From Abelmoschus esculentus (taxonomy: Eukaryota > Streptophyta > Magnoliopsida > Malvales > Malvaceae), in the NCBI GenBank assembly GCA_035048815.1, contig JAUCBN010000046.1:12254999-12318998 (forward strand): a stretch of DNA of 64,000 nucleotides, written 5' to 3'. Below the pieces are notes generated by a model. That model saw nothing but the letters and a program-made list of their open reading frames with translations, was not told where the DNA came from and ran no database searches. Positions 58,150 through 64,000 of this stretch are shown piece after piece. Within the stretch, counting starts at the first letter, position 1, and the number at the start of each line of letters is the position of its first letter. A program made the translations under genes and the position numbers.

Positions 58150-60026
58150 GTAATAGAGCAAATAATTATCCCGATCATATTTGTTTTATGATATGATGGT
58201 ACGATGCATTGTGTTTAAGGGCTCAAATAGGGCAAGCATGTGTGAAAATATGATAAGGTATTATGTTGCTTTGATGTAATTGATGTATATATGTGATCCT
58301 TGAAATATAATGCAAAAGATAAATGCCATATATGAACTATGATGTGTTACATAGAGTTAAGGCTCAAAATATGATCCGATGAGATAAATTATATATGGTC
58401 TAAGCGCAAAAATGGTTTGGTAACTATGATATGGTGCTCTTTGGATTATCGTAAACGTTGTACACAATTGGTTTGTCATAAAGTTATTCGAACTCTCTAA
58501 GTAAGGAATTAAACTATCGTCTGTGCTACAACCTATATGTGGTTTATGTGGATGGATTGTGTAAAGAATTTGAGCTACGGCTCAACGCTATGGCCTATTT
58601 GATATGATTTGTAGTATAGGAGAATTTACATATCCAAGGGATGTTTGATTATGATATGTTTATGATATGTTCTTTGATATGAGTGATATGATATATGAAA
58701 AGTTTGATGCTAATGATAATTATGTTATATCTATGTTTAAGATATTGAAATTTCCACGAAAGCATGTTTTTTGATACACATGTCATTTAAGACATTTTAT
58801 ATATTTTTGTTTATAACTATTTCACATAGCTAAGTAAGCCTAACATTTTAGTGTCAGATGCATTTTAAGACCTTAAAAAAAATTCGTTCTACGATAGTGT
58901 GGTTACATTGCAAGTCACCTCTCACATCTATATGTATGCTCATTTCCTTATGGAACTTCTAGTAAGGTGGCATATGGTTTGTAAAAGTTTTAAATTACCT
59001 ATTTAGATATGTTTGTAATGGCTTAAGATCTTATAAGTGCTATGTGTACTTTATGGCATGTTTGGAAATGGGCAAAATGTTAAAATGGATCTTTAAGACA
59101 CTAAAAGGTAAAAATCTAGTAAATGATGTTAGAATGAACTAAGATTTGTATGATGTTAGAATTGTATGAATATGTCTTGCTTGGAAAATTTGATAAGTTT
59201 TGGAATTGGATTGATAGCGTAAAATGAGCAAAACCCAGCTAAAATCTATTATTATAGGTCCTACCGTACCCATAGGGGTCAAAGCGTATCGGTACGGTCA
59301 GCTTAATTTTTAGTCCTAGGTGCAAACTGTTTTGATACGGACTAAGCGTATCGATACGGCCAGGTGAATTTTTGTTACTGGAGTTTCCCGTTTCGATACG
59401 ACTCTAGGTGTATCGATACAGTTGATCAAAATTAGAATGATAAGTTTTGGTCGGTCTTCGCATATTGATCCTTGTATAGATAAGGGGTCAACGATATTAA
59501 AGGTCTAGTAGGTATATCGAAATGAATTAAATTTACCAATTCAGTAAACATGTCTAGAACATAGTAACCTTGACCAAGGGTCAGATGTATCTATAAAAGG
59601 TGTTACGTACAGTACGATCTCTATTAACCAACTGGAATAGACGTTTGTCAGCTTAGGCATACCGATACAAGCCTTAGGTGTATCATTACGGAAGTATGTT
59701 AAAATTGGTGAAGTTACTAAAAATGAAAAGTAAAAGTGTTAGTAAATCTAATTGCATATTTGTAAAGGAAATTTCATATAAGAATCTTAAATTATTAAAA
59801 AATATATTTTACTCCCTTAAGTTGTAAAAGTTTAAAAATGATCCCAAATTCGTGTAAATGATTAATTAGGTGACTCGGTCAATCTTAAAAGATAAGTTTG
59901 TTAATGAGATATGTTTTTAAAGTCTTAAAATGACAAATAAAAATTTGAATAAGTTTTATGTCATCCGTTTATGTTTTCATTAGCACATTCCAACTCGGTC
60001 CCTACTAGACTGGGAAGGGTGTTACA
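58150..60026 (-). mobile_element. Gypsy LTR remnant ending GGGTGTTACA
   Basis: The right edge GGAAGGGTGTTACA (60026), read on the minus strand, begins TGTAACACCCTTCCC, a common start of Tekay/Del-type LTRs. The first few hundred bases match 54705-55030 beside SPH-D. The interior (59270-59700) carries GTATCGGTACGG and GTATCGATACGG words. No pol is attached and the left edge is uncertain. Confidence 0.5.
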
Positions 60027-60310
60027 TAACATTCGATTATTAAGCTAAATAAAAGAGTATGAACACAATTTTATATTCATTTATATTCACGAGCAAGCTC
60101 ATTTATTCACTTGTTTATATAGTACTTGTTTACCTGATTCCTATTTTTTGTTTATTCTTTTTACATTTAATATTGGTGAAGGCATGAACTAAATTGAACA
60201 CACGATGAACTTTAGAAAATTACATTTTGGTCCTTAAGCAAGTATGCACGTTTTAGAACTCGTTCCTTATTTATTTCCTCTAAAATTAAATATAATCTAT
60301 GCATGGACAT
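60027..60310. repeat. Second copy of the GAACA/TGTTC-type flank
   Basis: CGATTATTAAGCTAAATAAA, AGAGTATGAACAC and GGCATGAACTAAATTGAACA match 33980-34150 beside the GST gene, which suggests that duplicated DNA resumes here. Confidence 0.5.
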
Positions 60311-60314
60311 GTAG

Positions 60315-63300
60315 TGTAACCCCCGCAACTCGGTCTAGACGTCACCCGACTCGAACGAGCTAAACGGGGAATACCGAGGCTAATCCGGAGACTCGCCCCG
60401 ATAAAAAACCCTTAAAATTTATCTTTTATCATTTATAAATGCTTTAATTACATCCTACATTTTCATGCAAGGACCGAGTTCAATTGCAGCGGAAACTAAA
60501 GAGAAATGAGTCCTAATTTAATCAAATAATTTTTAGGGACCTAATCGTAATTTCCATAATTTTATACCCTGATTGTGAAATTAAGGTTATCAATATTTAA
60601 TTAAGTATATTGCATGCTTTCACGTAAATTTTTATGTCAAAATAATATCTACAATTCATTTAATTGCATGCTCAAAGTTTAGGAATTATTTCTAGCCTCC
60701 AAAGGTTTCATGACATTCTTTATATGCAAATTCACCTAAAACACTTTAAGCACATAACATGACATATTAACTAGATGCAATTCAACCAAGTTAGCAACAA
60801 TATAATTCAACTCCTAAGAGTATGCTTCAACATAAACAATCTTATAAACACAAGGAAGAGTCACCTCAATATACTCAACGTGATTTCTAGATGCATTCCA
60901 ACCTAAGTAACAACATCATAGATTCAACTCATAAATAGTCATGCTTCAATATCTACAACACTCAAATTCACACTTAGGGATATCAAGAATCAAACTTTAA
61001 AATAACGACATTATAACTAAAGGAATATTAATGGGTAATTCAATTCAAAATAACTATATTATAACTTTGATACTCATGAAATATGTATAAGCATATAACC
61101 ATTTCAAGTCTCAAAAGTATAGAAATTATTCACAATATGATAACTTATCCCCATTGCTATCACTACTACTAATGTTAAAAAGACATATTTAAGCTTTCAC
61201 TTGACGGCTACATGGATCCTTGCTTCTCTTTGCTGCCACCACATTAAAAAAACTCTGCATTGCAAGGTAAATGAGAGGGTAAGCATAAGGTTAGTGAGTG
61301 AATAAAAACAAGTATAAAAACACCTTGCAATGCATCACATATTAAACCGATTTCACCAATTTAAAAACCAAGTCATGCTCTATTAAAATAATTACATGTG
61401 GCTAACATTGCCACCAATAGTAAAAATCAGCTAGTGTTTCATTACGTGGTGCTAAGCCACAAAACTCAAGGCTTACATGCTTCACTTAGCAAGGTTTATA
61501 AAACGTTTGAACTCAATGTCAAACACTCGCAAACTCTATTTACAATAAAATCAGTAAAAACATTACACTTGCGTTTTTTCGTGTTGGTATTAGTGATCCA
61601 ATTAGTTTACTTCTAATCATTGAGATAAATGGATACTCACTGAAGACATAAATGTCGAATCATGCCACGTATGGGACTAAACCGTCACCATACCCCGTAT
61701 GAGGGCTCTATCACCTACTTATACCACGCACGAGTCTATCTCATGCACATGAATAGAATCAATTCCAAACATGTTTCCCACCTTAGCTTCCAGAATAAGA
61801 TACACTTAAATGCAATACAACACATATATCACAATTCAAGCAATAACTTTAATGCATCACTAAGGAATTTACACACGTATACAAATTTTCATAAATAATA
61901 AACAGTGCACTAATATCCTATCGATCGATCGACTTATGCCTATAACATCATCTCAATATCAAACACAAAACATAATCAATGCTCAAGTTTTAAGTCCAAA
62001 GCAGTAAGTAATCCACATGCATCCCACTAACACATGCATCAAATGCATAAACCGGTAAAAACTATTTTTCTCTTGTTTTCAAAAAAACCGTGGGAGCATC
62101 ATATGCATATAATTTTTTTTTAAAACCATCTCATGAGCATTGAAACAAATGCATATTCACATATGCACAAGTATAACACGAGCATGACTAAAAATAGTAA
62201 AAACAATGCATAATATGGGAACCTTTAAGAAAGCAATACTTAGAACTTACTTCCATGTATAGGGAGGTTTTTCAAACCATCCCTACAAACCCAAATCTTT
62301 GAAAACAAATTTAGAACCATGCCGAATTGGCATCCCTCATAATCGACTCACCGATTTACCGAAACTTGCTCTACAAGTCACCCGATAACGCGTTCGGCTT
62401 TCTGATCTCCCTCAAAATTGTTCCTCTACCTTTTGACCTAATTCAAGCATCAAAATCAGAGGTTTTAGTGCATTATAACACACCCAAGCATCCCTGAAGT
62501 CGGACCAATACATGACAGCCCCTAAAAACACCATAAAACCTAACCGAAACTCACCGAAAACCTCTCCACACACCACCTAAACCTTAGGTCCGGGATTAGA
62601 TACATAAAATTCATATTAATTAAATCTAAAAACATCAAGATTCATGTATTTAGGCATCAAAAACAGCTATGTAAAATCCTTGAACGAAAAACAAGAAAAT
62701 AAAGGAATTTTTATCAAGAAAACAATTTTATTAATTCAAGACTTTAAAGATTGTTTCAATAAGCCAAGAACTTAGGAATTTCATTAAAGAACTTAGGTTT
62801 CATAATTTTGAATGATTATCAACTCCAAAATGTATCCCACCCCTTCCAAGGTTTAAAAACTAAAAAACCCGTAGAAAGACAACGAGATTTTAATGAAGAA
62901 AATATAAAGAATTCATCAAATGAAATTTTATTGAAAAGATTGGTGTTTAACATTGAAAATATGATGGATAATATGTATTTTTAAGGAAGAAACCGAAATC
63001 TTGGAGAAGGTTTTAAAGCTTGATGCAAAAATAGAGTTTTTCAAGTAAAACCGAAGAAAAACGAAGAGAATTTGAAGAAAAAAATATAGGAAAATAAATC
63101 AACGAAATTTTATTAAAAAGAATGGATATTTACCTTGAAAATATGATGAAGAGGCTGCCTTGGAGAAGAAGAAACCGAAATTTAAAGATGAGATATTTTC
63201 AAAAAGTAAATTTTTGGGTTTGGGATCAAAATTAGAGAATTTTGATTACTTAGGTTAAAACAAGGGGTTAAAGGTTTTTTATATAGACTCTCGGAAGGCT

Positions 63301-63627
63301 TAGATCAACTAGGATTAGGATTATATCAAATTTCCTTAAAGATTCAAAGTTTTGACTTAGTTTATAAAATTGTTCTCAAGTTTTCAATTTTTACAAAATA
63401 ATCACTAATTTCAAAATTTTAGGGATTCAAGGTTCAATTTTAGAAATTGAGTTGAACTATGTAAAATATAAGTTAATTATGAATTTCAGAATATTTTTCC
63501 ATAATTTATTCTGATTTAAAACTAATTTTTAAGTATTTAATACCGAAATAGGCTAAACTGATGAAATTGGTCCATTGGACCTCTAAACCAGCCACAAAAC
63601 TTCTAGACCCAATTTTGGGGTGTTACA
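60315..63627 (-). mobile_element. 3.3-kb LTR of a minus-strand Ty3/gypsy chromovirus
   Basis: It begins TGTAACCCCCGCAACTCGG at 60315 and ends TTTGGGGTGTTACA at 63627, so on the minus strand it runs TGTAACACCCC to GGGGGTTACA. Just to its right the minus strand has a polypurine tract (AAGTGGGGGAG), placing this as the 3' LTR of an element lying mostly beyond base 64000. The presumed left target sequence is TGTAG (60310-60314); its partner is outside the window. Short open frames inside are not genes. Confidence 0.75.
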
Positions 63628-64000
63628 AATCTCCCCCACTTAAGAAATTTTGTCCTTGATATTTTCATTGTGGAAAGAGATATGAAAATTGCTCTTTCAC
63701 AACTTCCTTTCACTCCCACGTGATTTTCCAAACACTATGTTACCACTTAAAACACTTCGACCCACACGAGGATCTTACCACAAAGGAACTTTGCTACCAA
63801 AGCCAAAATCTCAACATACATCTCATAAATACAAGATTTAGTATCATCCTTACACCACCCGTCATCACAACTTGCAACGATTCACAGAACAATGACACAC
63901 AAAAACACAATTGTTTGTCTCGACACTCATTGCACCCTCACGTCAAAAGCAAAACCATTTTTCTTTTCCCAACAGCCTAAACTCTCCTTACTCAAGGTTG
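63628..64000 (-). pseudogene. 3' end of chromovirus pol with a broken chromodomain
   Basis: The minus strand, with stops, reads HSVWKITWE, then KEVVKEQFSYLFPQ and KYQGQNFLSGGDL just before the polypurine tract. This is the tail pattern of chromovirus integrases, where a chromodomain (EEATWE, then QYPxLF) is followed by a short NFxxxxLSGGD-like end. The plus-strand 86-residue open frame here is a shadow. Confidence 0.5.

Noticed and set aside
1..64000. Prokaryotic-type systems (CRISPR, phage, operons), rRNA or tRNA genes
   Set aside because: No spaced identical repeats, no Shine-Dalgarno-led gene clusters and no structural RNA signatures; the window is plant nuclear DNA.

Overview
This is nuclear DNA of a flowering plant, most likely a eudicot. 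The evidence is spliced GT-AG genes, plant-only families (P-class PPR, tau glutathione transferase, galectin-domain GT31, S-protein homologues), AT-rich intergenic DNA and dense LTR-retrotransposon and MITE relics. Some repeat families look to me like those of Malvaceae (cotton relatives), but that is from memory and not tested. There is nothing prokaryotic in it: no operons, CRISPR, rRNA or tRNA.

Layout. 1-4.4 kb: last five visible exons (+) of an EDR2_C/DUF1336 gene, with an internally deleted Ty1/copia element in one intron. 5.6-7.9 kb: an intact single-exon P-class PPR gene (+). 8-14.5 kb: repeats, including a LINE RNase H scrap, a Mutator-like foldback MITE with a 9-bp target duplication, and a copia-type LTR scrap rich in TATCGATA-like motifs. 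14.6-17.6 kb: an intact seven-exon gene (-) for a GALT5-like hydroxyproline O-galactosyltransferase of 666 residues. 17.7-32.9 kb: a gene desert with a diverged tandem duplication, four hAT-type MITEs with 8-bp target duplications (some nested), and a dead Ty1/copia element. 32.9-33.8 kb: an intact two-exon tau-class GST (+).

34-58.2 kb: the most distinctive region, a minus-strand tandem array of five intact, nearly identical S-protein homologue (SPH) genes, called A to E here. The copies sit in duplicated blocks that also carry an Athila-like ORF1 relic (before B and D), CACTA-like repeats and other transposon debris. B and D are about 10.0 kb apart with co-linear flanks. Individual copies have lost a conserved cysteine (B) or the N-glycosylation sequon (E). 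A 2.5-kb LTR-like insertion separates SPH-D from a flank that is uninterrupted beside SPH-E.

58.2-64 kb: gypsy LTR material, ending in a 3.3-kb minus-strand LTR followed by a polypurine tract and a broken chromodomain, the edge of a chromovirus that continues beyond the window.

The five gene loci have unrelated roles and do not form a pathway. The SPH array is the only co-inherited gene group. It would encode small secreted cysteine-rich proteins, and the surrounding retroelements probably supplied the homology for its unequal recombination.
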